Positions 51,401 to 59,886 of a stretch of 64,000 nucleotides of DNA are shown one piece after another (the stretch's first letter is position 1; each line of letters begins with the position of its first letter). The stretch covers positions 2,108,001-2,172,000 of the forward strand of contig NZ_CP017812.1 in NCBI RefSeq assembly GCF_001856685.1, in the 5' to 3' direction. Origin of the DNA: Boudabousia tangfeifanii. Its GTDB lineage: Bacteria; Actinomycetota; Actinomycetes; Actinomycetales; Actinomycetaceae. The position numbers and the translations under genes are program-made. The notes beneath the pieces were generated by a model. The model had not been told where the DNA came from. It searched no databases and was given only the letters and a program-made list of their open reading frames with translations.

Positions 51401-54175
51401 ATGAGCCGAGCCGATTCTCCCGTGGAGCAACCCGAGTTGTTGCCCCTTTTGGCTCCATCCAACCCTGTGTTGGTGGTAGACGCTCCCCTGTCCCCGGTTC
51501 ATCGTCCCGATAATCTTTGGTGGTCGGCACTTGATGTGGTGGGGATTTTTTTGGTTTTATGGGCGGCTCGTTGGGGTGATGGGTCGGCCGCTACGATGGC
51601 TCGCGAAGCCTTCTTTGCCTCTCTGCCAGATAGTAGTCCTAAGCTAGCTTTTCCTTCAGTCCTCATCGAGACTCTGGTATTCCTCTTGGTCACCTTGTTG
51701 CTGATGGTGCCTTTGGTTTGGCGTCGTCGTTGGTCTTTGCTGGCCGAGGGCGCTGCCGCCCTCGTTTTTGGCATTGTGCTGGTGGGGGTGTTTACTGAAC
51801 TTTTGCCGTTGATTGCTCCGGCTTCTTGGTCTGCGTTGGTATTTACCCGTTTGGGTGAGGCGCAAGTTCCGGTGAACTTTGTGGTGGCGGCTCTGGTGGC
51901 TTTTTTGGCGGCCTTAAGTGGTCGTATTTCGGGTCGTCTTGAGCGCTGGTCTTGGCTCGGTTTAGCCGTGGCTGGTTTGTTCCCCGTTTTAAGTGGCGTC
52001 ATGGGCTTCCCGGGAGCCATTTTGTCTTTCGTTTTGGGACATCTTTCGGCACGGTTGACTCGCTTTTTGGTGGGCGCCGATACCGCTCAAGCTTCTGGTG
52101 TCGACTTGGTGGAGGCAATTGTCCGTGCCGGCATTAATCCCGTGCGCGTCGTGCGCTCTGCCCCTAATTTTTCTCCTGAGAAAGAGCACTCTTTCGCTCC
52201 CAAGGTCAACTTGGTAAACTACTCTGGCAGTTCCAGAGTGGTTAGAAATTGGTTGAAAACTTGGAAATGCCCGTGGGGTCGTAAACGATTGAGCGCCCCT
52301 TTTGATTGGGAAGTTTATTTGGTTACCACCCCAGCCCAATCGCACGAGTCCTCCCTAGCTAAAATGATTTCTCATCAAGCAGAGACTTTGCTTGCTGACC
52401 CTGATTTCCTAGATCCTAGGCAGATTCTGCGTCCCACTTTGGTGCGGGTCAATCCTGATTTGAAAGAAGTTGCGAACCCCACTCACCTGTTACAGTTGGC
52501 CGCCCAAATGCCGCCCGTTTCTTTAACTGGCCGCACTGGCCGTAACTATTTTGTTTGGGATGCTTCTGGCCGCACTTATTCTTTGACCGTGCTCGATCCT
52601 TTGCAGCGGCTTTGGACTTTGCTGTTGGATTTTTTGAAAGATTTGCGTTTCCGCGGTTTGGATCGTGCTTCGGCAACTTCGGTACGCGGTGCTCTTGAGC
52701 GTGGAGCTTTAGCGCAAATGTTGGCAGCTAAAGCTCAGGTCGGCATGTGCGAGTTCACGGCTATCAGTCAAACCGAGGACTCTTTGGTGGTGCTTTCGCA
52801 AGTGACTGAGTCTTTGCGTCCTTGGTCGCAGATCCCTTCCGAAGATTTTTCTGATGCCATGTTGTTGGATGCGTGGGAGCAGCTTTTGCGAGCTCACCGG
52901 GTGGGTTTGGCCCATCACGGGATTGATGCGCAGGCTTTGGCTTTTAACCCATCAGGTCAGGCTCGCTTGGGGGTTTGGCGCGATGCCGAGACTTCCGCCA
53001 ATGAGCTTGGCCAGTTGGTCGATCTGGCGCAAATGTTGACTTTGCAGGCTTTGAAAGTTGGCGCCCCTCGCGCGGTGAGTCTTGCCGAGTCCGTCCTCGG
53101 CAAGCAACTTTTGACTCGGGTGGAGAAGGTGTTGCAGCCGGTGGCACTTTCGAAGTCGTTGCGAGCCGAAGCGAAGGCGGCGGGGATTTTGCCGCAGCTA
53201 CAGAAGTGTTTATCTTCCGAGGACGAGTTGGACGATACGGCACAGGTCGAGTTGCGTTCTTACTCCCCCAAGACGGTACTTTCTACCATTTTGGCGCTAG
53301 TGGTAGTGGTGGTCGTTTTTGGCTCTCTCAGTTTCGACCAAGTCGCGGCGGCCATGACCGGGGCGAATCCTTGGTGGCTGTTAGCAGCTTTTGGTTTCTC
53401 CTTACTAATGTTTATTGGCTCGGCCATCCCCTTGCAAGCTTTTGTTCCCGAAAAACTTGGTTTAGGTGAGAGCACTTTGGTGCAGGTGGCCGGTTCCGTG
53501 GTGGCCTTGGTAGCACCTGCGGGGATTGGTCCGGCGGCACTGAATCTTCGTTTCTTGTCGCGTAAAAAGGTGCCAACTCGGGTGGCTGTGGCGACGGTTG
53601 CCCTGATTCAGGTGGAGCAGTTCGTGGTGACGATTGTGCTCCTAGTTTTGGTGACTTTGTTGACGGGTCAGCAGGGTGCTCTGGTGATGCCTTCGGCGAA
53701 TGTGCTGTGGGGTGGCGGCCTGATCCTGATTGCGCTTTTGGGTCTGACCTTTATTGGTCCGGTGCGAGGCTGGTTGTGGGAAAAAATTAAGCCAACTTGG
53801 GAGCAGATTTGGCCGCGTCTTCTTTGGTTGGGTTCTCATCCTGGCCGGGTAGCTTACGGGGTTTTCGGTTCAGTGTTGATTACCGTGGCAGCGGTAGCTT
53901 CTTTCGGTTCGGCTTTGGCTGCTTTTGGCTACAGTTTGGATCCGGCATTGTTGGCTATCACTTATTTGGTTTCTAATTCGGCGGGCGCTTTGATTCCCAC
54001 TCCTGGTGGGGTTGGCCCGGTGGAAGCAGCTTTGAGTTTAGGTTTGCGTGCTGCGGGGATTCCGGCCTCGGTGGCAGTTTCTACCGCCTTGTTGTTCCGT
54101 CTGGTAACTTTCTGGGCACGTTTACCTTTGGGTTGGCTGGCTCTTAAATTCTTACAGAAACGAGGCACTTTATGA
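51401..54175 (+). CDS. LPG-synthase-type flippase with pseudokinase-like middle domain
   Basis: A 924-residue membrane protein. Residues 40-210 hold about six helices. Residues 210-620 are soluble; RGALERGALAQMLAAKAQVGMCEF, LVVLSQVTESLRPW, DAWEQLLRAHRVGLAHHGI and ELGQLVDLAQML resemble a kinase fold in which the HxD and DFG residues are not recognisable. Residues 620-924 carry the PF03706-type flippase region (FVPEKLGLGESTLVQVAGSVVALVAPAGIGPAALNLRFL; TPGGVGPVEAALSLGLRAAGI). Similar proteins are common in actinobacteria as putative flippases. It overlaps crcB by 4 bases (ATGA). Confidence 0.85.
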   Translation: MSRADSPVEQPELLPLLAPSNPVLVVDAPLSPVHRPDNLWWSALDVVGIFLVLWAARWGDGSAATMAREAFFASLPDSSPKLAFPSVLIETLVFLLVTLLLMVPLVWRRRWSLLAEGAAALVFGIVLVGVFTELLPLIAPASWSALVFTRLGEAQVPVNFVVAALVAFLAALSGRISGRLERWSWLGLAVAGLFPVLSGVMGFPGAILSFVLGHLSARLTRFLVGADTAQASGVDLVEAIVRAGINPVRVVRSAPNFSPEKEHSFAPKVNLVNYSGSSRVVRNWLKTWKCPWGRKRLSAPFDWEVYLVTTPAQSHESSLAKMISHQAETLLADPDFLDPRQILRPTLVRVNPDLKEVANPTHLLQLAAQMPPVSLTGRTGRNYFVWDASGRTYSLTVLDPLQRLWTLLLDFLKDLRFRGLDRASATSVRGALERGALAQMLAAKAQVGMCEFTAISQTEDSLVVLSQVTESLRPWSQIPSEDFSDAMLLDAWEQLLRAHRVGLAHHGIDAQALAFNPSGQARLGVWRDAETSANELGQLVDLAQMLTLQALKVGAPRAVSLAESVLGKQLLTRVEKVLQPVALSKSLRAEAKAAGILPQLQKCLSSEDELDDTAQVELRSYSPKTVLSTILALVVVVVVFGSLSFDQVAAAMTGANPWWLLAAFGFSLLMFIGSAIPLQAFVPEKLGLGESTLVQVAGSVVALVAPAGIGPAALNLRFLSRKKVPTRVAVATVALIQVEQFVVTIVLLVLVTLLTGQQGALVMPSANVLWGGGLILIALLGLTFIGPVRGWLWEKIKPTWEQIWPRLLWLGSHPGRVAYGVFGSVLITVAAVASFGSALAAFGYSLDPALLAITYLVSNSAGALIPTPGGVGPVEAALSLGLRAAGIPASVAVSTALLFRLVTFWARLPLGWLALKFLQKRGTL

Positions 54176-54657
54176 GTTCGATAGATCCGACTGCTAAGCC
54201 TGCCCCGCAGGCCGAGGGCGGTGGGGTAACTCCCGAGCGAGCTAGGTGGGCTGCTTCGGCTAGCTGGCCAGATTGGTTGCTAATTTTCCTTGGTGGTTTC
54301 TTAGGTTCAACGTTGCGTTACTTGACGGATTTGGTGTCAATTTCTTGGGCTCCGGCTTTGGGCATTAGCGTGCCATCTACCTGGATGTTGTTTCTGGTGA
54401 ATGTGATTGGCGCTTTCATTTTGGGTTGGCTTTCGGGCCGAGAAGTAAGTAGTTCGGCGAAGTTGTTGTTTGGCACGGGCATGTGCGGGGCGTTTACCAC
54501 TTATGGTTCTTTGATGTTGCTTCCGGTCAATAGTTATTTGGTGGGCTGGGAAGTAATGGCTTGGTCCCTGCTGTGGGCGGCGATTATTTTGGCTTTGGGC
54601 TTGGCCGCGGCGGCGGCTGGTTGGAAGCTGGGAGCCAGGAGGACCAAGCATGCTTAA
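54172..54657 (+). CDS. crcB: Fluoride channel CrcB/Fluc, first subunit
   Basis: A 161-residue four-helix fluoride channel. It has an N-terminal extension of about 35 residues (DPTAKPAPQAEGGGVTPERARWAA) before FLGGFLGSTLRYLTD, then NVIGAFILGWL and GMCGAFTTYGSLMLLP, the residues lining the pore (N, F, T). Paired crcB genes encode the two subunits of a dual-topology heterodimer in many Gram-positives. It is coupled to the flippase gene and overlaps the second crcB by 8 bases. Confidence 0.93.
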   Translation: MSSIDPTAKPAPQAEGGGVTPERARWAASASWPDWLLIFLGGFLGSTLRYLTDLVSISWAPALGISVPSTWMLFLVNVIGAFILGWLSGREVSSSAKLLFGTGMCGAFTTYGSLMLLPVNSYLVGWEVMAWSLLWAAIILALGLAAAAAGWKLGARRTKHA

Positions 54658-55039
54658 GGTTTTGTTGATTACTGCGATCTTTGGTGGTTTTGGGGCGATT
54701 GCTCGTCATTATCATTCTGCTGGCATTGAGCAGCGTGCTCGTCAGCGCAATCAGTTGCTCGGCCCGGTGGGTCATGGCACGCTTGGGGTCAATCTGATTG
54801 GCTCATTTTTAGCTGGGTTGGTTTTAGGATTTCCGTTGATGCCGATGACGATAAAGCTAATGTTGCTTTCGTTCCTGTCTGGTTATACGACTTTTTCCAC
54901 CGCCATGGTGGATGTGGTGAAGGCTTGGTCGATGGGTGAACGTTCGCTCGCTTTGCGCTACGTTTATTTGATGCCTCTGCTTTGTTTGTTGGCGGTGGCT
55001 TTTGGGTTCTTCCTGCCAATAATTTTCCTTGCTTTTTAA
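54650..55039 (+). CDS. crcB: Fluoride channel CrcB/Fluc, second subunit
   Basis: A 129-residue CrcB with the full set of motifs: GGFGAIARHY, NLIGSFLAGLVLG, GYTTFSTAMVDVV and four helices. No soluble extension. The pair probably forms one heterodimeric fluoride exporter. I saw no fluoride riboswitch in front of the pair, and there is no room for one within the overlapping genes. Confidence 0.94.
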   Translation: MLKVLLITAIFGGFGAIARHYHSAGIEQRARQRNQLLGPVGHGTLGVNLIGSFLAGLVLGFPLMPMTIKLMLLSFLSGYTTFSTAMVDVVKAWSMGERSLALRYVYLMPLLCLLAVAFGFFLPIIFLAF

Positions 55040-55060
55040 GAGTTATTCACTTCTTTCAGT

Positions 55061-55104
55061 TTTATTCCCGCTTTATTCCCGCCCACGCCGTGGGCGAAAC
55101 CCGG
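55061..55104. repeat. Tandem 11-mer and palindrome in the crcB-dsbA gap
   Basis: TTTATTCCCGC occurs twice in tandem (55061-55082). The second copy runs into the palindrome CGCCCACGCCGTGGGCG (55080-55096). These could form a terminator-like hairpin after crcB, but there is no T-run. Confidence 0.45.
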
Positions 55105-55133
55105 TTGGGACTTTCTGCCCCGCCCGTTAGACT
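55105..55133 (+). promoter_or_regulatory. Predicted promoter of the DsbA-like gene
   Basis: TTGGGA (55105-55110) and TAGACT (55128-55133) are 17 bases apart, each 4 of 6 to consensus. The transcript would begin near 55140 with a short hairpin CGGGT/ACCCG (55149-55164) in its leader. Confidence 0.35.
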
Positions 55134-55195
55134 TAAACCGTATATCCTCGGGTTTTTCTACCCGTTTGTTGATTCTTGATTCGAAAGTTGGATTA

Positions 55196-56038
55196 ATGGC
55201 CGCAAAACGTAATGTTTCCCAGGGTCCTGCCCTGAAGACTGCTGACCAGACTGCGACCGGAGGTAACCCAAAGTGGCTAGTGCCGCTATTGGTTGCCCTT
55301 GTTTTGGTTTTGGTTGCTGTGGTTTCTTTTATGATGGGCAAGTCAGTGGGCGCTCGTTCGGCCACTAATGCTCCTGCCACGGTGGAAGCTTCGGCTCCAG
55401 CCCAGGATGGTAAGAGCGCTGATCAGGCTCAGCAGCCTACTAAGGCCGAGCCGATTACTGATCCTAAGACTTTGGAATTTGTGAAGGGTTTGCCTCGTCG
55501 TGAGGCTAATGATCCTCGCGCTTTGGGCCCAGTTGATGCCCCAGTTGTGATGACTATGTGGGAAGACTTTGCTTGCCCCATGTGTACTCGTTTCGAATTG
55601 ACTTCCTTCCCAGAGATTAAGAAGTTGGCTGAGGAAGGAAAGATCCGTATCGAATGGCGCGATCTTTCTATCTTCACCCAGCCTCACCACTCTGATTTGG
55701 CTGCGATTGGTTCGCGTGCTGCCGCTAAGCAGGGTAAGTTCTGGGATTTCGTGCGTACTGCTTATGAAGAGGCTGGCCATGGCCACCCTGATTACACTGA
55801 CGATTTGGTCAAGCAGATTGCCCAGAAGGCTGGCGTGCCAGATATGGCCCAGTTTGAGAAGGATTACAAGGATCCAACTCTGAAGCAGGCAGTTGATGCG
55901 GAGACTCAGGAAGCTCAGCGTATCGGCATTGGTGGCACCCCAGCTTTCGTGGTGGGCGATGCTTTCATCGGTGGCGCTTACCCGACTGATTTCTTCTTGA
56001 ACACGATTAATGATCGCTTGGCTGCTGCTAAGAAGTAG
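55196..56038 (+). CDS. Membrane-anchored DsbA-like thiol oxidoreductase
   Basis: A 280-residue protein from the ATG at 55196 (a TTG at 55166 is in frame but without support). One membrane helix at 27-47 anchors it; after a linker of about 45 residues comes a DsbA-type thioredoxin fold with active site FACPMC (C127, C130), cis-proline in GGTPAFVVGD and an all-helical insert. It probably catalyses disulfide formation or exchange outside the membrane. The downstream CcdA-like gene is the expected redox partner. This class is common in actinobacteria with pili or cysteine-containing exported proteins. Confidence 0.92.
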   Translation: MAAKRNVSQGPALKTADQTATGGNPKWLVPLLVALVLVLVAVVSFMMGKSVGARSATNAPATVEASAPAQDGKSADQAQQPTKAEPITDPKTLEFVKGLPRREANDPRALGPVDAPVVMTMWEDFACPMCTRFELTSFPEIKKLAEEGKIRIEWRDLSIFTQPHHSDLAAIGSRAAAKQGKFWDFVRTAYEEAGHGHPDYTDDLVKQIAQKAGVPDMAQFEKDYKDPTLKQAVDAETQEAQRIGIGGTPAFVVGDAFIGGAYPTDFFLNTINDRLAAAKK

Positions 56039-56094
56039 TAGTTGCCTAGTTTTCTGTTCGTTTCGTTTCTTTTTCTAACAAAGCAGGTTTAGTT

Positions 56095-57129
56095 TTGGAT
56101 TTGACGTTTGCGGGCGCCTATTTTGGCGGCTGGTTGACCCTTTTTGCCCCTTGTGCGGCTTTGATGTTGCCTGGTTTCTTTGCTTTTGCGACGGCTTCTC
56201 GTCGTGATTTGTTGGCCAAGACTGGCATTTTCACGCTGGGTATTTTGGTGGCTTTGGCTCCTTTGGGGTTCTTGGCTGGTTCTTTGGGTTCTTTGTTGCG
56301 CACCTACCAGTCTCGGATTTCTTTGGTGTTGGGTTTGCTGATCGCCGTTTTGGGTATTTGGCAGGCTTTTAGTTTACCGTTCCCTCATTTCTCGCGGAAG
56401 GCTAAGCCGGGTGCTTCGGTTGGTACTGTGGGCGCTGGGGCGGCTAAGGGTGTGACTTTGGGTCAGTCGGCTCGGGCGGCTTCTTTGCCTGCCGAGGGCG
56501 GCTTGGCGGTTGCTTCTCATCCTGGCGAGGCGAAGGCTGGTGGCGTTAGTGCTGCTCGCTTGTCAGCTAATGCTCCGGCAGCAAAGCCGGCCGCTGATAA
56601 CAGTGGGATGAATGCGATTAAGGCCACCTCGCAGGGTGCGAATCCTTTGGCCACTTTCGGTTTGGGTGCTGGTTATGCGCTCGCTGGCGTGGGTTGTTCT
56701 GGTCCAATTTTGGGCGCTATGTTGGCTTTGGCCGGTTTGGGTGGTAGCCCAGTCCGGGGCGGCTTTATGATGCTCTTCTATGGTTTGGGCATGGCTACCC
56801 CGGTGGTTATTTTGGCCTTTATTTGGGACTACTTGCAGTCGACTCATCCGGGTTGGTTGAAGCCGACTCCAATGAAGGTTTTGGGTCGTTGGACTACCCG
56901 CGGCGCGTTCTTCTCAGGCATTTTGTTCGTGATCCTTGGTTTGCTTTTGGCTTTCACCGGCGGTTCGAACCATTTGCCTTCGTTGATGACTGCTGACACC
57001 CAGGTGGAGCTGGAGAGTAGCTTGTCGGCTGCTTTCACGGCTGTTCCAAACTGGTTGTTCGTCTTGTTGCTAGTGGCGATTGTGGCTTTGATTGTGGTTT
57101 GGCGCCGTGGTCGTAAGCAGGCTAGCTAG
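56095..57129 (+). CDS. CcdA/DsbD-like transmembrane electron carrier
   Basis: A 344-residue membrane protein of the CcdA family, passing electrons from cytoplasmic thioredoxin to exported thiol proteins. The redox cysteines are C20 in LFAPCAALMLPGF and the Cys in LAGVGCSGPILGAML. It has six or more helices. A Gly/Ala-rich loop of about 70 residues (residues 105-175) separates the two Cys-bearing halves, which is longer than usual. The start is TTG at 56095 with AGGTTTAG before it; no ATG fits. It lies 56 bases after the DsbA-like gene and ends at a strong terminator. Confidence 0.88.
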   Translation: MDLTFAGAYFGGWLTLFAPCAALMLPGFFAFATASRRDLLAKTGIFTLGILVALAPLGFLAGSLGSLLRTYQSRISLVLGLLIAVLGIWQAFSLPFPHFSRKAKPGASVGTVGAGAAKGVTLGQSARAASLPAEGGLAVASHPGEAKAGGVSAARLSANAPAAKPAADNSGMNAIKATSQGANPLATFGLGAGYALAGVGCSGPILGAMLALAGLGGSPVRGGFMMLFYGLGMATPVVILAFIWDYLQSTHPGWLKPTPMKVLGRWTTRGAFFSGILFVILGLLLAFTGGSNHLPSLMTADTQVELESSLSAAFTAVPNWLFVLLLVAIVALIVVWRRGRKQAS

Positions 57130-57146
57130 TTAGCTTTTTGTCTTTG

Positions 57147-57180
57147 GGTGGGAGTCAGTTTTCTGGCTCCCACCTTTTTT
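57147..57180 (+). terminator. Terminator of the DsbA-CcdA unit
   Basis: GGTGGGAGTCAG (57147-57158) pairs over 12 bp, with one G-T pair, with CTGGCTCCCACC (57163-57174) around TTTT and is followed by six T residues. Confidence 0.93.
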
Positions 57181-57337
57181 AATGTTTTGATTCCAGACCG
57201 GTGGCGCTTTTGGCATTTGCTTGGCGTTCCACCTGTCACACCGGCACGTCAACTGCCCGGTGGCGCTTCTCGTTTTTTATCAGCCTGTTTTCTGCAGTAG
57301 CACCTACTGCACCTACGGGCGAACTGCCAATCGTCGC
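57181..57337. other. Intergenic region with a short palindrome and repeat
   Basis: The gap contains a repeated CCGGTGGCGCTT (near 57199 and 57258) and the palindrome TGCAGTAG-CAC-CTACTGCA (57293-57311). The palindrome is followed by A rather than T residues in the direction of the photolyase gene, so it is a U-less terminator candidate at best. Confidence 0.4.
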
Positions 57338-58966
57338 CTAGTCGTTTCTGGCGTGGTAGCGGCGGAGTGCTTCTTCGCGGGCGGTTTTGTGGTCAACGAT
57401 GGGTTCTGGGTAGTCTGCCTGCCCTGGTTTTTCGTGTAGTTTTTTGGCTGTTTTGGCGTCAAGTTCTTTGAGCCAGATGGTTTTTCCAGCTTTGAGCGGC
57501 CTCGGGTAGGCAACTTTGTGGGGCTTATTTTCTGGTATTTCTAGCCCGGGTAGGGTTTTGCTTTCGCTTTCGTTTTCGCTTCGTTCTAGCAGGCTTTGCA
57601 GGGCTGGATTCCAGGCACGAATGTAGATGGCTTCAGGGTCGAATTTGGCGCCTTGCAGGTAGGGGTTGAAGACCCGGAAGTAGGGTGAGGCGTCGGTGCC
57701 GGTACCGGCGGTCCATTGCCAGCCGTGTTGGTTGGAGGCAAATTCGGCGTCCACTAGGTGGTGGAGGAAGAATTTGGCTCCCCATTGCCAGGGCAGTAGG
57801 AGGTGTTTGGTCAGGAAGGAGGCGACGACCATGCGGGCTCGGTTGTGCATCCAACCGCTTTCGACGAGCTGGTGCATGGCAGCGTCTACGACTGGGTATC
57901 CGGTTTGGCCTTGGCACCATTTTTCGAATTTTTCTTGGTCATCATCCCAGTCGAAGCGGGCGAAGCCGGGGTTAACGTTTTCCCAGGCGGAGTCTGGCTG
58001 ACAGTATAGGAAGTCACCGTAGAACTCTCGCCATGCAATTTCGGTGGCGTATCGTTCGCTGGCTTTTTCGGGTAGGTCCGCTTGCGCTAGTTCAGCGAGG
58101 ATGGTGCGTGGGTGGATGGTGCCGTAAGCGAGCTGGGTGGAAAGGCGACTGGTGCCGTCTCGATCCATCCGGTCGCGGTCGGTATCGTAGTTGACTCCGG
58201 CGGGACCGGTGAGAAATTCTTCGAGTCGCACTTTGGCTTGTTTTTCTCCGATGTGGGTGGTCCACACTTCGGGCACAGCCCCAGTGCACTTGTCTAGGTT
58301 GACTGTTTGCGATTCGAAGCCGCTGATTTCGCTAGGGTCTTTGAGGATCGCAGTTACTTTTAACCCTCCTGCCGGGACCTGGTCTATATCGACGGTTTTG
58401 GCGATAGATCTGCCAATTTTTGCTTCTATTTTGCCGTTTCGAACCTTGGTGGGCATGGGGCCTGGGTGTGGTAGGGCGAACCAGCGTTTGGAGAAGGCGG
58501 TGAAGACTTTGTAGTTGCCACCGTCTTGGGTGGTGATGGTTCCGGGTGGAATCAGGTAGGGGTCGCCCGTGCGCACGAGGGGCAGGTTTTGTTGGTCGAG
58601 GGCGTCCTCGACCCGCTCATAGAGGTCTTGCGCGTATGGGGTGTAGTCGTCGGTGACGTGGACCGAGTTGGCTCCGATAGTTTTGGCGAGCCGGCTGATG
58701 GCGGTGACGGGGTCTTCCCAGAGGACCAAAAGGCGCCCATCTAGTGTCCGGTTGAGTTCTTGTAGGCCGTTGATGAGGGCGTGGTAGCGCCAGCGTCCGT
58801 GCAGGTGACATTGCGCGGGGTCGAAGATAAAAACGGGTAGCACTTCGGCTTGTTCGTTTTGACCGTTTGGGGTGCTGCCGTGTTGGGCCCAGGTTGCGGC
58901 GGCGGCGAGGGCGGGGTGGTCGCCCGTGCGCAGGTCTCGACGAAACCAGAGGATGCTGGTGCTCAT
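57338..58966 (-). CDS. phrB: Deoxyribodipyrimidine photolyase
   Basis: A 542-residue FAD enzyme that splits UV pyrimidine dimers with blue light. It opens with ILWFRRDLRTGDHPALA. The FAD-binding C-terminal domain has TRLSTQLAYGTIHPRTIL, EIAWREFYGDFL, TGYPVVDAAMHQLVESGWMHNRARM, FLTKHLLLPWQWGAKFF, DAEFASNQHGWQWTAGTGTD and RVFNPYLQGAKFDPEAIYIR. These place it in the class I CPD photolyase group. Compared with the usual 450-480 residues the extra length is in the linker between the antenna and FAD domains. Confidence 0.95.
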   Translation of the reverse strand: MSTSILWFRRDLRTGDHPALAAAATWAQHGSTPNGQNEQAEVLPVFIFDPAQCHLHGRWRYHALINGLQELNRTLDGRLLVLWEDPVTAISRLAKTIGANSVHVTDDYTPYAQDLYERVEDALDQQNLPLVRTGDPYLIPPGTITTQDGGNYKVFTAFSKRWFALPHPGPMPTKVRNGKIEAKIGRSIAKTVDIDQVPAGGLKVTAILKDPSEISGFESQTVNLDKCTGAVPEVWTTHIGEKQAKVRLEEFLTGPAGVNYDTDRDRMDRDGTSRLSTQLAYGTIHPRTILAELAQADLPEKASERYATEIAWREFYGDFLYCQPDSAWENVNPGFARFDWDDDQEKFEKWCQGQTGYPVVDAAMHQLVESGWMHNRARMVVASFLTKHLLLPWQWGAKFFLHHLVDAEFASNQHGWQWTAGTGTDASPYFRVFNPYLQGAKFDPEAIYIRAWNPALQSLLERSENESESKTLPGLEIPENKPHKVAYPRPLKAGKTIWLKELDAKTAKKLHEKPGQADYPEPIVDHKTAREEALRRYHARND

Positions 58967-59075
58967 GTGGTCCTTTTACTGTGCGGGTTTGGTGGTGGCA
59001 CTTTAGGTGCTACGGGTTTTGGTGACAGCGCGATCAAGCTTTAATCTCTTTAATCTGCGCTCTGGCGCGTTGTCT

Positions 59076-59858
59076 TTAGCCAGCTAGTTTGCCTGCGAAT
59101 CCAGCGACGATTTCTGGGTTGGTAGTGGTCCATCCGTGGCTGGTTTCGCGCATGGGACTGCCGTAGGAGTTTTGTTTGCCGTTTTCTTCTGGGGTCCAGG
59201 GGGCTCGTAGATGGTATTGGGTGAAGCCAGCTTCGAGGAGCCCGCCGTCCCATTTTTCGGGGCGTAGTCCGCCTGAGGCGAGGACGCCGAGGCCGTATTT
59301 TTCACCGCGCTGAGCTAGTTTGATCATGCCTTCGGTGGAGTAGCCTTGGCCTTCATCGGCGGGGGCTACGCCTTTGCCGGTGGTGAGGATGAGGTTGACT
59401 CCGGCTTCTCCGAGGGCGTCGATTGCTTCTTCCCAGTTGGGGACGGAGTCGATGGCTCGGTGGAAGGTGAGGAGGCGATCGCCGGCTGCTTCCCGGATTT
59501 GTTTGCAGGCGGCGGCATTGACGGTCAGGTCTGGGTTGAGGGTGCCGAAAACGAATCCGATTTGGATGTCGTGGGTTGGTGTGAGGTGTCTGAAGGCCTC
59601 AATTTCGGTGCAGATTAGGTCGATTTCGCGTTGGGAGTGGACGAAATCTCCGCCGCGTGGTCGCACCATGATTTGTAGGTCTGCGTTCACGAGGGTGCGC
59701 GAGAGTAGGGCGACTTCAGCAAGGGCGGGGGTGGTGCCGCCGACGTTGAGGTCTTCACAGTATTCGATGCGGTTGGCTCCGGCGTCTGCGGCGGCGTAGG
59801 CGCCGGCTAGGTCGTCAACGCAAACTTCGAGGGCGATGCCTGCTTGGTTGGTTTTCAT
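59076..59858 (-). CDS. cutC: CutC family protein
   Basis: A 260-residue TIM-barrel protein of the CutC family, linked to copper homeostasis in E. coli though the mechanism is disputed. Visible patterns are LEVCVDDLAGAYAAADAGANRIEYCEDL, IMVRPRGGDFVHSQREIDL, LTFHRAIDSVPNWEEAIDAL and LTTGKGVAPADEGQG. The ATG at 59858 has AAAGGAAA upstream. It ends 109 bases before the photolyase start and lies 28 bases after oligopeptidase B, so the last two are likely co-transcribed. No hypothesis on copper should rest on this gene alone. Confidence 0.95.
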   Translation of the reverse strand: MKTNQAGIALEVCVDDLAGAYAAADAGANRIEYCEDLNVGGTTPALAEVALLSRTLVNADLQIMVRPRGGDFVHSQREIDLICTEIEAFRHLTPTHDIQIGFVFGTLNPDLTVNAAACKQIREAAGDRLLTFHRAIDSVPNWEEAIDALGEAGVNLILTTGKGVAPADEGQGYSTEGMIKLAQRGEKYGLGVLASGGLRPEKWDGGLLEAGFTQYHLRAPWTPEENGKQNSYGSPMRETSHGWTTTNPEIVAGFAGKLAG

Positions 59859-59886
59859 GGTGTTTCCTTTGGTTTGGGTTGGCGGT

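Noticed and set aside
53900..54171. Fluoride riboswitch in front of crcB
   Set aside because: The region is inside the flippase gene and shows no riboswitch-like pseudoknot.
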